DNA from: Methylomonas sp.
Lineage (GTDB): Bacteria > Pseudomonadota > Gammaproteobacteria > Methylococcales > Methylomonadaceae
DNA: 64,000 nt
Direction: 5' to 3'
Assembly (NCBI GenBank): GCA_002928965.1
Contig: PERU01000003.1
Location: 62,001 to 126,000, forward strand
A program made the position numbers and the translations under genes. Of this stretch, positions 55,472 to 64,000 are shown one piece after another. Within the stretch, counting starts at the first letter, position 1, and each line of letters starts with the position of its first letter. Under the pieces are notes generated by a model. The model saw only the letters and a list, made by a program, of their open reading frames with translations, did not search any database and was not told the origin of the DNA.

Positions 55472-58400
55472 CTAATTTGTGTATTTAACTGCGACAGCAT
55501 CGGCAGATAAAAATCGCCGTAATCGAATCAATAGTTCATCGCAGGGTCTTACGCGCCAATTCTCGCCTAATTGGGTTAGAACTTTTGCAACATCGGATTG
55601 ATATTCAATACTTACCGGGCATTGGCCTCCGCAAAACGGCCTGAGTATTTGCATCAGTTCTTCGACGAAGTTTTTGTGTGTCGAAGACCGAGTAACATTC
55701 CAGTTCAGATGAATACCTCGTGCAAACATTTCCCGAGCTTCGTCCATGCTATAGAGCTTTTCTGCGGTCATGCGCAGGCTGTTAGAAAAGTCATCTATGT
55801 TCAATGAGCCTTCCGCCACCAACAAGGTATCCTTGGATAATAAATCCCGATATTTATCAAATATGCCGCTGAACGCAGCCACTTCCAAGCGACCGGTACG
55901 ATCATCTAATGTCGCAAACCCCATCATCTTGCCTTGCTTGGTTTGACGCGTTCGTATTTCAACGATTAATCCCGCTACCCGAGCTTCCATTTTACCTTTG
56001 ATGCGCCCTGCATCCGCTTCCAGACTACCCAACGTGCCATGAGTAAAATGCTTTAATTCTGGTAAGTATTCTGCTATTGGGTGGCCGGTCAGAAACAAAC
56101 CTAAGGTTTGTTTTTCCGCTTCCAGCTTTTCCTTTTCTGTCCATGGCTCAACAACATTGGCATACGCTGGGGAGTCGCCATTATCAGAATGGGCTTCGCT
56201 CAATCCAAATAAATCATTTTGCCCTGCCAAGGCCATTTTGCCGTGCTGCTCTGCCACCTTTAAAGCTGTGGTGAGCTCAGCTAAATGCGCGGCACGATTG
56301 GGGTCAATCGAATCCAAAGCCCCGGCCCTGATCAGGGCTTCCAATACACGTCGATTAACTTTGCGTAAATCCACACGCTGACATAAATCATATAAACCTG
56401 CATAAGCACCATTGCTGTTGCGCTCTGTCAGCAAATCTTCAATGGCATTTTCACCAACGCCCTTGATTGCGCCTATCCCATATACGATATGACCGTTATC
56501 ATTAACCGTAAAACGACAGTCGGATATATTGATATCCGGCGGACACAGCTGAAGCTTCATTTCTCGACATTCATCGATAAGCACCACTACCTTGTCGGTG
56601 TTATCCATATCCGAAGACATGACCGCTGCCATGAAAGCAGCGGGATAGTGTGCTTTCAACCATGCTGTTTGATAAGCGACCAGCGCATAGGCCGCCGAGT
56701 GCGATTTGTTGAAACCGTAACCGGCAAATTTTTCCATCAAATCGAACACATACGTGGCGATTTTTTCATCTACTTGATTAGCAATTGCACCGGTGACGAA
56801 TTTATCCCGTTCTTTGGCCATTTCCTCCGGCTTTTTCTTACCCATCGCCCGCCGCAACATATCAGCGCCGCCCAAGGTGTACATTGCCAGTTCCCGGGCG
56901 ATTTGCATAACCTGTTCCTGATACAAAATTACGCCGTTGGTTGGCTTAAGTATCGGTTCCAATAAAGGATGAGCATATTCGGCTTTGGCGCCATGCTTGA
57001 CGTTGATGTAATCATCCACCATCCCCGATTCCAAGGGACCTGGGCGGAACAATGCGACCAACGCAATGATGTCGTCGAAACAGTCAGGCTTCAACTTTTT
57101 GATCAAAGCTTTCATACCACTGGACTCTAGCTGGAAGACTGCTGTAGTCTGCGCATTTTTCAGCAACTCGTAGCTGGGTAGGTCATCGCGAGGGATTTGC
57201 GCAATATCGACCGGTGCCTCACCGCGTTGTGCTCGCTGACGATTGATGGTTTGCAAAGCCCAATCGATAATGGTTAGTGTTCTTAACCCCAAAAAGTCGA
57301 ACTTAACCAAACCGACGGCTTCGACATCATCCTTGTCAAACTGCGTAACCAGATTGCCACCGCCCTGCTCACAATACAGCGGCGAAAAATCGGTAAGTTT
57401 GGTGGGAGAGATGACTACACCACCTGCATGCTTGCCGGCGTTTCTGGAGATACCTTCCAATGAACGCGCCATGTCGATTAAGGACTTGACTTCCTCTTCT
57501 GCATCGTACAAATCTTTGAGCTCAGGACTTTCCTTCAAGGCCTTTTCCAACGTCATGCCGATTTCAAACGGAATCAACTTGGCCAATCGATCGACAAATC
57601 CATAAGCATGTCCCATGACTCGGCCAACGTCGCGTATCACCGCTTTGGCCGCCATGGAGCCATACGTAATGATTTGCGATACGTGATCGCGACCATAATG
57701 GCGCGCCACATAGTCAATGACCTCGTCGCGGCGCTCCATGCAAAAGTCGATATCAAAGTCAGGCATGGACACGCGTTCCGGGTTCAAGAACCGCTCAAAC
57801 AGCAAATCAAATTCGATCGGGTCCAGATCGGTGATTTTTAAAGCATAGGCAACCAATGAGCCTGCGCCGGAACCCCGCCCCGGGCCGACAGGTATGGCAT
57901 TATTTTTGGCCCATTGAATGAAGTCGGCCACGATCATGAAATAACCCGGAAAGCCCATTTGGGTAATCACGTTTAATTCGATTTCCAGCCGCTCATCATA
58001 GATTTTACGGTTTTCTGCAAAATTGCCTTTACCGATAGGTGAGTGTTGTTGCAACCGTTCTTCCAAACCTTGCCTTGAAGCCTGTTTGAAATAATCATCA
58101 AGCGTCATACCTTCAGGTACTGGAAAATCAGGCAGATAGTTTTCGCCCAAGGTCAATTCGACGTTACATCGACGGGCGATTTCGACAGAGTTTTCCAATG
58201 CTTCCGGAATATCGGCGAATAACGCCAACATTTCTTCTGCCGTGCGGAGGTATTGTTGATTGGTATAATTCTTTGGTCTGCGGCTGTCGTCCAGCACCCG
58301 ACCTTGATTAATACAAACCCTGACTTCATGCGCGTCAAAATCCACTTTGCTGATAAAACGCACATCATTGGTAGCTACTACGGGTATGTCCAGTTCAGCG

Positions 58401-58963
58401 GCCAACTCAACTGCTAATTTGATGTATCGTTCTTCGTCAAACTTGCCAACCCGTTGTAATTCAATATAAAAACAATTCGGCAATAAATCTCGCCAATATT
58501 CTGCGCAGCGCTTGGCATGTTCGAGGTTTTCGGCTAACAATGCTTGGGCAATGTCACCTTCCATAGCACCTGACAAAGCAATCAGACCCGTATGGTTCTG
58601 TTGTATCCAGTCTTTTTGCAGCATAGGCACACCTTGATGCTGACCATGCTGATAGCCTTGAGAAATCAGTTCTGTCAGTGTGACATAACCTTGCTTGGAT
58701 CGAGCCAACAAGGTTAGCCGATAAGGCGTGGCCGGTTCTTCCGGATTGAATAACCATACATCGGCACCAACTATCGGCTTTATGCCTGCACCTTGAGCGG
58801 CTTTATAAAACTTGACCAACGAAAACAGGTTGCTTTGTTCGGTAATCGCTGCTGCCGGCATGTTGTATTCGGTTAGCTTTTTTACCAGTGGCTTGATTCT
58901 GACTATGCCGTCTACCAGAGAAAACTCGGTGTGTATTCTTAGGTGTACAAACGCTGGATTCAT
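55472..58963 (-). CDS. dnaE: DNA polymerase III subunit alpha
   Basis: A 1163-residue replicative polymerase, the same size as E. coli DnaE. It has an N-terminal PHP domain ([15 protein letters not shown]), the catalytic acidic residues in [13 protein letters not shown] and [28 protein letters not shown] in the palm, a beta-clamp-binding region and a C-terminal OB domain ([19 protein letters not shown]). It is coupled to rnhB by a four-base overlap, as in many gammaproteobacteria. Confidence 0.97.
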   Translation of the reverse strand: MNPAFVHLRIHTEFSLVDGIVRIKPLVKKLTEYNMPAAAITEQSNLFSLVKFYKAAQGAGIKPIVGADVWLFNPEEPATPYRLTLLARSKQGYVTLTELISQGYQHGQHQGVPMLQKDWIQQNHTGLIALSGAMEGDIAQALLAENLEHAKRCAEYWRDLLPNCFYIELQRVGKFDEERYIKLAVELAAELDIPVVATNDVRFISKVDFDAHEVRVCINQGRVLDDSRRPKNYTNQQYLRTAEEMLALFADIPEALENSVEIARRCNVELTLGENYLPDFPVPEGMTLDDYFKQASRQGLEERLQQHSPIGKGNFAENRKIYDERLEIELNVITQMGFPGYFMIVADFIQWAKNNAIPVGPGRGSGAGSLVAYALKITDLDPIEFDLLFERFLNPERVSMPDFDIDFCMERRDEVIDYVARHYGRDHVSQIITYGSMAAKAVIRDVGRVMGHAYGFVDRLAKLIPFEIGMTLEKALKESPELKDLYDAEEEVKSLIDMARSLEGISRNAGKHAGGVVISPTKLTDFSPLYCEQGGGNLVTQFDKDDVEAVGLVKFDFLGLRTLTIIDWALQTINRQRAQRGEAPVDIAQIPRDDLPSYELLKNAQTTAVFQLESSGMKALIKKLKPDCFDDIIALVALFRPGPLESGMVDDYINVKHGAKAEYAHPLLEPILKPTNGVILYQEQVMQIARELAMYTLGGADMLRRAMGKKKPEEMAKERDKFVTGAIANQVDEKIATYVFDLMEKFAGYGFNKSHSAAYALVAYQTAWLKAHYPAAFMAAVMSSDMDNTDKVVVLIDECREMKLQLCPPDINISDCRFTVNDNGHIVYGIGAIKGVGENAIEDLLTERNSNGAYAGLYDLCQRVDLRKVNRRVLEALIRAGALDSIDPNRAAHLAELTTALKVAEQHGKMALAGQNDLFGLSEAHSDNGDSPAYANVVEPWTEKEKLEAEKQTLGLFLTGHPIAEYLPELKHFTHGTLGSLEADAGRIKGKMEARVAGLIVEIRTRQTKQGKMMGFATLDDRTGRLEVAAFSGIFDKYRDLLSKDTLLVAEGSLNIDDFSNSLRMTAEKLYSMDEAREMFARGIHLNWNVTRSSTHKNFVEELMQILRPFCGGQCPVSIEYQSDVAKVLTQLGENWRVRPCDELLIRLRRFLSADAVAVKYTN

Positions 58964-59559
58964 GACAAACCCATTAGGATTTTTTTGATCGGAGCAAATG
59001 ATTGGCGGTGCTGAGGAGTTGCGCCTAATTGCTGTAAAGCCTGCAAATGCAGGCGGGTGGGATAGCCTTTATGAACAGCAAACTGATAGCCTGGATAAAG
59101 CCTGTCCAACACCTGCATTTCCAGATCTCGGGAAACTTTAGCCAAGATAGATGCTGCGGAAATCTCCGCTACTAATAAATCGCCTTGCACAATGGCTTCT
59201 GCAGGGCAATCCAGTATGGGCAAACGATTGCCATCCACTCTAACAAAGTCTGGGCGGGTGGTTAACTGCGAGTATGCTCGTTGCATGGCAACCAGTGTCG
59301 CTTGCAAGATGTTGATGCGATCGATTTCACTGGCTTCTGCACGACCTACTGCCCAGCAAATGGCCGTGGCTTTAATCTGTTCAGCTAATAAAAGACGTTT
59401 TTTTTCGGATAATTTTTTGGAATCCGTCAAACCCTCAATTGGCTTGGCCGGGTCCAGAATAACTGCAGCAGCCATGACCGGGCCAACAATGCAGCCACGC
59501 CCTACCTCGTCAATGCCTGCAATCAAGTGAGATTTATCGAAGGATGCCGCGGGTAACAT
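58960..59559 (-). CDS. rnhB: Ribonuclease HII
   Basis: A 199-residue enzyme that removes ribonucleotides from RNA-DNA hybrids. The motif [19 protein letters not shown] holds the catalytic D and E, and [14 protein letters not shown] the further acidic and Lys residues. It starts within lpxA (26-base overlap) and its end overlaps dnaE. lpxB, which usually sits between lpxA and rnhB, is missing. Confidence 0.96.
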   Translation of the reverse strand: MLPAASFDKSHLIAGIDEVGRGCIVGPVMAAAVILDPAKPIEGLTDSKKLSEKKRLLLAEQIKATAICWAVGRAEASEIDRINILQATLVAMQRAYSQLTTRPDFVRVDGNRLPILDCPAEAIVQGDLLVAEISAASILAKVSRDLEMQVLDRLYPGYQFAVHKGYPTRLHLQALQQLGATPQHRQSFAPIKKILMGLS

Positions 59560-60304
59560 TGCGCAGAAAACTGACCATATTGGAAAGTTCGTTGCTCTCG
59601 CCGGCCATGCCTTCCATTTCTTCTATTGCATCTTCGAGACGCAAATTGTTTTTGTAGAGGATTTTGTATGCCTGACGAATCTGTCTGATCACCTCAGGTG
59701 ATTTGCCGTTACGTTCCATACCTACCGAGTTAATACCGTGCGGACGGGTCGGTCTACCACCCACCATCACAAATGGCGGAATATCCTGAGTAATGGCACT
59801 GCCCATAGCCGAAAAGCTGAATTCGCCGATTTGAGTAAACTGATGCACCAAGGTAAAACCACCCAGAATGGCATGATCACCCACATGCACATGGCCAGCT
59901 ATCGATGCACCATTCGCCATAATCACATGGTCGCCAATTTCACAATCGTGAGCCACATGGGTGTAGGCCATAAATAAGTTATCGTCGCCAATTTTGGTGA
60001 CTCCTTGATCTTGCAAGGTGCCACGATGCATCGTGCAAAATTCACGGATTACATTGCGAGAGCCAATCTCCAAGCGAGTGATTTCGTCCGCGTATTTTTT
60101 ATCCTGAGGATCTTCACCAATGGATGTAAATTGGTAGATGACATTATCCTTACCAATCGAAGTAGGTCCTTTGATCACCACATGCGGACCAATTTCCGTT
60201 CCAGCTTCAATGTGAACATCGGGCCCTATAATGGAAAACGGACCTACTTTGACGTCTTCGGCCAATTCAGCTTTGGTGTTGATTACCGCCCGAGGATCAA
60301 TCAT
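59534..60304 (-). CDS. lpxA: UDP-N-acetylglucosamine acyltransferase
   Basis: A 256-residue hexapeptide-repeat (left-handed beta-helix) enzyme, the first step of lipid A synthesis. [11 protein letters not shown] contains the catalytic His, and [15 protein letters not shown] and [17 protein letters not shown] are typical LpxA segments. The C-terminal helical domain is present. fabZ ends directly before it. Confidence 0.96.
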   Translation of the reverse strand: MIDPRAVINTKAELAEDVKVGPFSIIGPDVHIEAGTEIGPHVVIKGPTSIGKDNVIYQFTSIGEDPQDKKYADEITRLEIGSRNVIREFCTMHRGTLQDQGVTKIGDDNLFMAYTHVAHDCEIGDHVIMANGASIAGHVHVGDHAILGGFTLVHQFTQIGEFSFSAMGSAITQDIPPFVMVGGRPTRPHGINSVGMERNGKSPEVIRQIRQAYKILYKNNLRLEDAIEEMEGMAGESNELSNMVSFLRNVTRGILR

Positions 60305-60751
60305 TTACTTCACCGCTACAGCGCACATGATTTGCGCACCAGCCGCCAAGTCGCCATTCACTTCAGCCCGGCACTCGAAAGACCACAAATTACGTTTATG
60401 TTTTAAGTAACGAACATCAAGATGCAACTGATCACCGGGACCGACCTGACGTTTAAAGCGTGCGTTATCTATGCCAGCCAGAAAATAAGTATTGCTGCCA
60501 TTTCCCAGCGATTCATCGGATTGTGAGGTTAGCAAAGCCGTTGCTTGCGCCAATGCCTCCATGATTAACACGCCTGGCATAATCGGCATATGCGGAAAAT
60601 GTCCTTGAAAGAAAGGCTCGTTAAATGTGACGTTTTTTACACCCAATAATCGTATTCCAGGTTCACACTCGATAACCTTGTCAACCAACAAAAAAGGATA
60701 GCGATGCGGAAGTAGCTGTTGAATTTGTAGTATATCGAGTTGATAGGTCAT
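60305..60751 (-). CDS. fabZ: 3-hydroxyacyl-ACP dehydratase FabZ
   Basis: A 148-residue hot-dog-fold dehydratase of fatty acid synthesis. The start IQQLLPHRYPFLLVDKV and the active-site segment FQGHFPHMPIMPGVLIMEALAQ (catalytic His and Glu; described in two overlapping parts) are conserved. It balances fatty acid and lipid A synthesis by using the same hydroxyacyl-ACP pool as LpxA, its neighbour. lpxD, normally just upstream, is absent. Confidence 0.97.
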   Translation of the reverse strand: MTYQLDILQIQQLLPHRYPFLLVDKVIECEPGIRLLGVKNVTFNEPFFQGHFPHMPIMPGVLIMEALAQATALLTSQSDESLGNGSNTYFLAGIDNARFKRQVGPGDQLHLDVRYLKHKRNLWSFECRAEVNGDLAAGAQIMCAVAVK

Positions 60752-60837
60752 GTTGCAGTACAGAAAATTGAGTCAGGATGCCAACAATAATATTGGCATC
60801 CATTTGGTATGGAGCCGAATCAATTTCGGACTAAAGA

Positions 60838-61338
60838 TTACTGCGACAATGTTTCCAGTTTTTGCTGTACACGGCTGGTAACGTCGATAGCGTCGTTGGC
60901 GTAGATTACGCCGTCAGTCAGCAATAAATCGAAGGATTCTTCTTTTGCGAGCGCTCTAACAGCCTCAACAATTCGCTTTTGCAGGTTGCCAAGTTCCTCA
61001 TTTCTGCGCATATTGAAGTCTTCACTAAACTCTTGTTGAGCACGCACGGCATCGCGTTTTTTGTCGAGCAGGTCTTTTTCCATTCTGCTACGTTCCTCTT
61101 CGCCCATCACTGCAGAATCTTTAGTCAAGCGATCCTCCATGCTTTTGATTTCTTTTTGCTGAGAAACCAGCGCTTTGTCACGAGGAGAAAATTCTGTTTC
61201 CAAGCGGGTTTTGGCTTTTGCTGCCTGAGGCGCTTTTTCCAATACCTTGGCTACATTTACAAAACCGATTTTCAGTTCTGCATGGCTTGCGCCGGCAACC
61301 AACATCAGCATTAAAAACAATGAAATTTTATTTTTCAT
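60838..61338 (-). CDS. skp: Periplasmic chaperone Skp/OmpH
   Basis: A 166-residue exported chaperone. MKNKISLFLMLMLVAGASHA is the signal peptide, cleaved before ELKIGFVNVAKVLEKAP. The mature part is a long coiled coil rich in K, R and E, as in Skp trimers that hold unfolded outer-membrane proteins. I chose the ATG at 61338 over one four codons earlier because it gives the normal signal peptide. It follows bamA after 85 bases. Confidence 0.92.
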   Translation of the reverse strand: MKNKISLFLMLMLVAGASHAELKIGFVNVAKVLEKAPQAAKAKTRLETEFSPRDKALVSQQKEIKSMEDRLTKDSAVMGEEERSRMEKDLLDKKRDAVRAQQEFSEDFNMRRNEELGNLQKRIVEAVRALAKEESFDLLLTDGVIYANDAIDVTSRVQQKLETLSQ

Positions 61339-61423
61339 GAGTAGAACCATCTCCGGGTTAGATTTTGAAGGATTTAAAACGATCTGTAAGCTGAATTATA
61401 AGGCATAAACAACATAGCCCAAA

Positions 61424-63715
61424 CTAAAATCCTGAGCCAAAGGTAAATTGAAAATTCTGGATGTTATCTACATCACTCGCATTGAAGGGTTGAGCGACAC
61501 TCACCGCGATAGCCCCGAAAGGGGAAAGCCATTGCCCCGATAATCCAGCCGAATAACGCATGTAGTCGAGGTTGAGCCCATTACTAATGCTGCCTGCGTC
61601 AACAAATGAACCAATCCGAACCGACTTTACTTCACTTAAAAAAGGCACAGGGAAAAATAATTCCGCTTTCCCCAAGACTTTGCTGGAACCACCAAACGGT
61701 CGGGCAATCTGAGAAACATCTCGCGGCGTATCTCTGGGACCTACGGTATTATCTCTAAAGCCACGGATAGATGCCGAACCACCGCCGTAGTAATTTTCAA
61801 AGAACGGCAAACCATCGGTGCCGGCGTAGCCATCGCCATAAGCCAGTTCACCCAATAACCTGAAGGTAAAATCAGAGGATAAGTGGAAATAATGCTCTTG
61901 TTTATAACCAATTTTGTAATATTCAAGATCGCTGCCCGGTACAGTTGCTAAAGCGGAAATCCGTTGTTGACCACCGCGGGTCGCGAATACCGCTCTGTCC
62001 AGAGTATCATGAGACCACCCAAGCCCACCTGATAATGTCAGGAAGCTATCCCCATTGCCTCTTATAAAATCAACAACCTCTTGCGGGGAAAAGCTTGTGT
62101 CTCTGATTGTGGTGTTCTTCAGATCAAAGTCAAAACCCAGATTATCAAATTCATTCAGAGGAATACCAAAATTGACGCCGGCATTGGCCACATCCGTGTT
62201 GTATCGGGAAATATTGGCTTGGAAACCATCGCGCGAGGTAAAGCCCAAATCATAGCCGAGACTGACACCGTCCAAAGTGAAATAAGGGTCGCGGTAACCT
62301 AAGTTATACCTGGTCAGTACACGGCTGTTATTAAAAGCGAAGTTAACGCGCTTGCCTGTTCCGAAGATGTTGTCTTGCGATACGTTGGTATTAAAAATAA
62401 CCCCTTGAACCTGCGAATAACCTACGCCAGCCTGTAAATTCCCTGAGGCTCTTTCCTTGATCGAATAATTCACATCAATTTGGTCGGCAGCGCCTACCAC
62501 GGGAGGCGTTTCGACACCCACCTCTTCGAAATACCCCAAACGATCCAAGCGGGTTTTTGAACGTTCGATTTTGCTGCTAGCGGCCCAACTGGATTCCATT
62601 TGGCGCATTTCTCGACGAATCACTTCATCACGGGTTTTGGTGTTGCCTTTGAAATTCACCCGGTGAACATAGACACGTTTGCCAGGGTCGACGAAAAAGG
62701 TCATGGCCACGCTTTTACTCTGTTCGTTAATTTCCGGCACCATATTAACGTTCGCAAAAGTATAACCTTCGTCACCCAGTCGATCGGAAATGGCTTTAGA
62801 GGTTTCTGTGGCATTTTTTCGGGAAAAAATCTCGCCCGGACCCACTTTGACCAACTTAATTAATTCTTCAGGATCAACGACTAACTCACCGGAAAGCTTA
62901 ACTTTTTCCAAAGTATAAACATCACCTTCCTTCACGTTGATAGTAATGTAAATCTCTTTTTTATCGGCAGTAATGTCTACCTGAGTCGATTCGATGGAAA
63001 AATTAATGTAGCCGCGATCTAAATAATAGGATCTGAGTTTTTCAAGGTCGGCAGACAGTTTTTGTTTTGAATATTGGTCGTCTTTGGAATAAAACGATAG
63101 AAAGTTGGTGGTGCTGAGCTCAAAGTCTTTTTTTAAATCTTCGTTGCCGAAAGCTCTACTGCCAACAATATTGATTTGCTTGATTTTGGCGACACGACCT
63201 TCCGTAATGTCGATGTGAATGCCAACCCGATTTCGGGTCAATTCAGACACTTCAGTTTTGATTTTTAGCCCATATTTACCGTGACTGAAATATTGGCGGC
63301 GTAATTCCTGCTCAACCTTATCCAGAATTTGTTTGTTGTAAACCTTGCCTTCGGATAAACCTATTTTTTTCAGCGCATCAGCTAAATCTTCTTTTTTGAT
63401 GTCTTTGTTACCTTCAATGACAATCTTGGCAACAGATGGCCTCTCGACTACATTTACGACCAAAACGCCACCTTGACGCTCCAGGGTTATATCCTTGAAG
63501 AATCCGGTATTAAACAGCGCCCTGATTGCCGCGCCCTGCTTGTCGTCAGAAAAGGTTTCACCAACGCTGACCGGCAAATAGTTAAAAACCGTTCCTGCCG
63601 AAATCCGTTGCAAACCCCTAACCTGAATATCTTCAACTACAAAACTGCTTGCATAAGCAGTGTTGCTTGCCATCATACTCAGTATCAGTATTTGAAGTAG
63701 CGGATTTTTCTTCAC
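61424..63715 (-). CDS. bamA: Outer membrane protein assembly factor BamA
   Basis: A 763-residue outer-membrane protein. A signal peptide (about 1-22) is followed by five POTRA domains (about 23-420) and a 16-strand barrel. The barrel has the conserved loop-6 motif in SASIRGFRDNTVGPRD and a terminal Phe (FQFTFGSGF) that serves as the sorting signal. Length is slightly below E. coli BamA. It starts the bamA-skp-fabZ-lpxA-rnhB-dnaE cluster. Confidence 0.97.
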   Translation of the reverse strand: MKKNPLLQILILSMMASNTAYASSFVVEDIQVRGLQRISAGTVFNYLPVSVGETFSDDKQGAAIRALFNTGFFKDITLERQGGVLVVNVVERPSVAKIVIEGNKDIKKEDLADALKKIGLSEGKVYNKQILDKVEQELRRQYFSHGKYGLKIKTEVSELTRNRVGIHIDITEGRVAKIKQINIVGSRAFGNEDLKKDFELSTTNFLSFYSKDDQYSKQKLSADLEKLRSYYLDRGYINFSIESTQVDITADKKEIYITINVKEGDVYTLEKVKLSGELVVDPEELIKLVKVGPGEIFSRKNATETSKAISDRLGDEGYTFANVNMVPEINEQSKSVAMTFFVDPGKRVYVHRVNFKGNTKTRDEVIRREMRQMESSWAASSKIERSKTRLDRLGYFEEVGVETPPVVGAADQIDVNYSIKERASGNLQAGVGYSQVQGVIFNTNVSQDNIFGTGKRVNFAFNNSRVLTRYNLGYRDPYFTLDGVSLGYDLGFTSRDGFQANISRYNTDVANAGVNFGIPLNEFDNLGFDFDLKNTTIRDTSFSPQEVVDFIRGNGDSFLTLSGGLGWSHDTLDRAVFATRGGQQRISALATVPGSDLEYYKIGYKQEHYFHLSSDFTFRLLGELAYGDGYAGTDGLPFFENYYGGGSASIRGFRDNTVGPRDTPRDVSQIARPFGGSSKVLGKAELFFPVPFLSEVKSVRIGSFVDAGSISNGLNLDYMRYSAGLSGQWLSPFGAIAVSVAQPFNASDVDNIQNFQFTFGSGF

Positions 63716-63919
63716 TCAATCAACCGTAATATTTAAACAGTTACGATTGTATCATGGGGTTTAATCATTCCAGCTCCTTGAAATAGCAATTGAACGGAAA
63801 ATTTGCATGAAAATTGCATTTCCTTTTTAGTTTCAAATGCAAATAACCACAATCCAAATTAAATAAAAGGAAAGTTTAATAAGTAATTGATATTTAAATA
63901 ATTCATTTGAATTAATAAA
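63716..63919. other. AT-rich intergenic region upstream of bamA
   Basis: No gene is seen. ATTTGCAT near 63803 and ATTGCAT near 63816 are repeated in inverse form as ATGCAAAT near 63837, so short inverted and direct repeats surround the likely bamA promoter. I cannot define -35 and -10 boxes or name a regulator. Confidence 0.4.
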
Positions 63920-64000
63920 TCAGCCAAAGCTGTTTTTGATTAAATTCTGGTAGACCGATCGAGCATAACCGGCTTCAGACCTTGAGATTTGCTCTTCAAA
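63920..64000 (-). CDS. 3' end of an unidentified minus-strand gene
   Basis: The frame entering from the right edge encodes 26 residues (EEQISRSEAGYARSVYQNL, then IKNSFG) and ends at TGA (63922-63920). The composition looks coding and hydrophilic, but the fragment is too short to place in a family. In most gammaproteobacteria rseP sits in front of bamA; this C-terminus does not look like a membrane protease end, so a different neighbour is likely. Confidence 0.4.
   Translation of the reverse strand, partial: FEEQISRSEAGYARSVYQNLIKNSFG

Overview
This window reads as a chromosomal segment of a gammaproteobacterium, most likely an aerobic methylotroph or methanotroph of the Methylococcales type. 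That is an inference from gene content: a hopanoid-transport gene (hpnN), a periplasmic protein resembling MxaD, a complete cytochrome c maturation operon, Na+-translocating NADH:quinone reductase and a bacterial V/A-type ATPase. No methane or methanol oxidation gene lies in the window, so the assignment stays open. Most of the window is housekeeping sequence with tight, translationally coupled operons.

Layout. 1-5.2 kb (+): a three-gene signalling operon of a hybrid histidine kinase (cut by the left edge), an HD-GYP response regulator and a response regulator with a kinase-like ATPase domain. 5.2-6.3 kb (+): gcvR-bcp. 6.3-13.1 kb (-): a YchJ-family protein, a tandem universal stress protein gene broken by an in-frame amber codon, a SulP anion transporter, hpnN and a MarR regulator. 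13.8-15.0 kb (+): a dicarboxylate/amino acid symporter. 15.4-20.5 kb (+): gltA, a short SDHAF4-type assembly factor, sdhCDAB and sdhE. 20.6-28.0 kb (-): a seven-gene V/A-type ATPase operon in the order B-D-I-K-E-DUF2764-A. 28.1-29.7 kb (-): purEK. 29.8-38.0 kb (+): ccmABCDEFGHI followed by a hemN-type gene. 38.1-40.9 kb (+): feoABC behind a Fur-box-like sequence. 40.9-42.9 kb (-): an MxaD-like protein, a seven-bladed YVTN propeller and an unknown small protein. 43.0-44.5 kb (+): sbcB. 44.5-50.7 kb (-): nqrABCDEF and nqrM. 50.9-51.6 kb (-): a metallophosphoesterase. 51.7-52.9 kb (+): ispG. 53.0-55.4 kb (-): nnrS, a DUF455 protein and a small secreted protein. 55.5-63.7 kb (-): bamA-skp-fabZ-lpxA-rnhB-dnaE, without the lpxD and lpxB genes usually found there.

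How the genes work together. The strongest theme is respiratory and ion-coupled energy metabolism: citrate synthase and succinate dehydrogenase with two SdhA-assembly factors, cytochrome c maturation linked to heme synthesis, ferrous iron uptake, Na+-NQR and a V/A-type ATPase whose rotor subunit carries the residues that bind Na+ in the Enterococcus enzyme. A sodium circuit (NQR pumping, V-type ATPase and possibly the symporter using Na+) is a reasonable hypothesis.

I found no CRISPR array, prophage, intact insertion sequence, tRNA or rRNA gene, and no clear evidence of a wholly new system. The most informative oddities are the permuted V/A-ATPase operon, the amber-split universal stress protein, a 16-bp AT-rich element shared by the SulP and marR promoters, and the MxaD-like/YVTN pair separated by a perfect hairpin.
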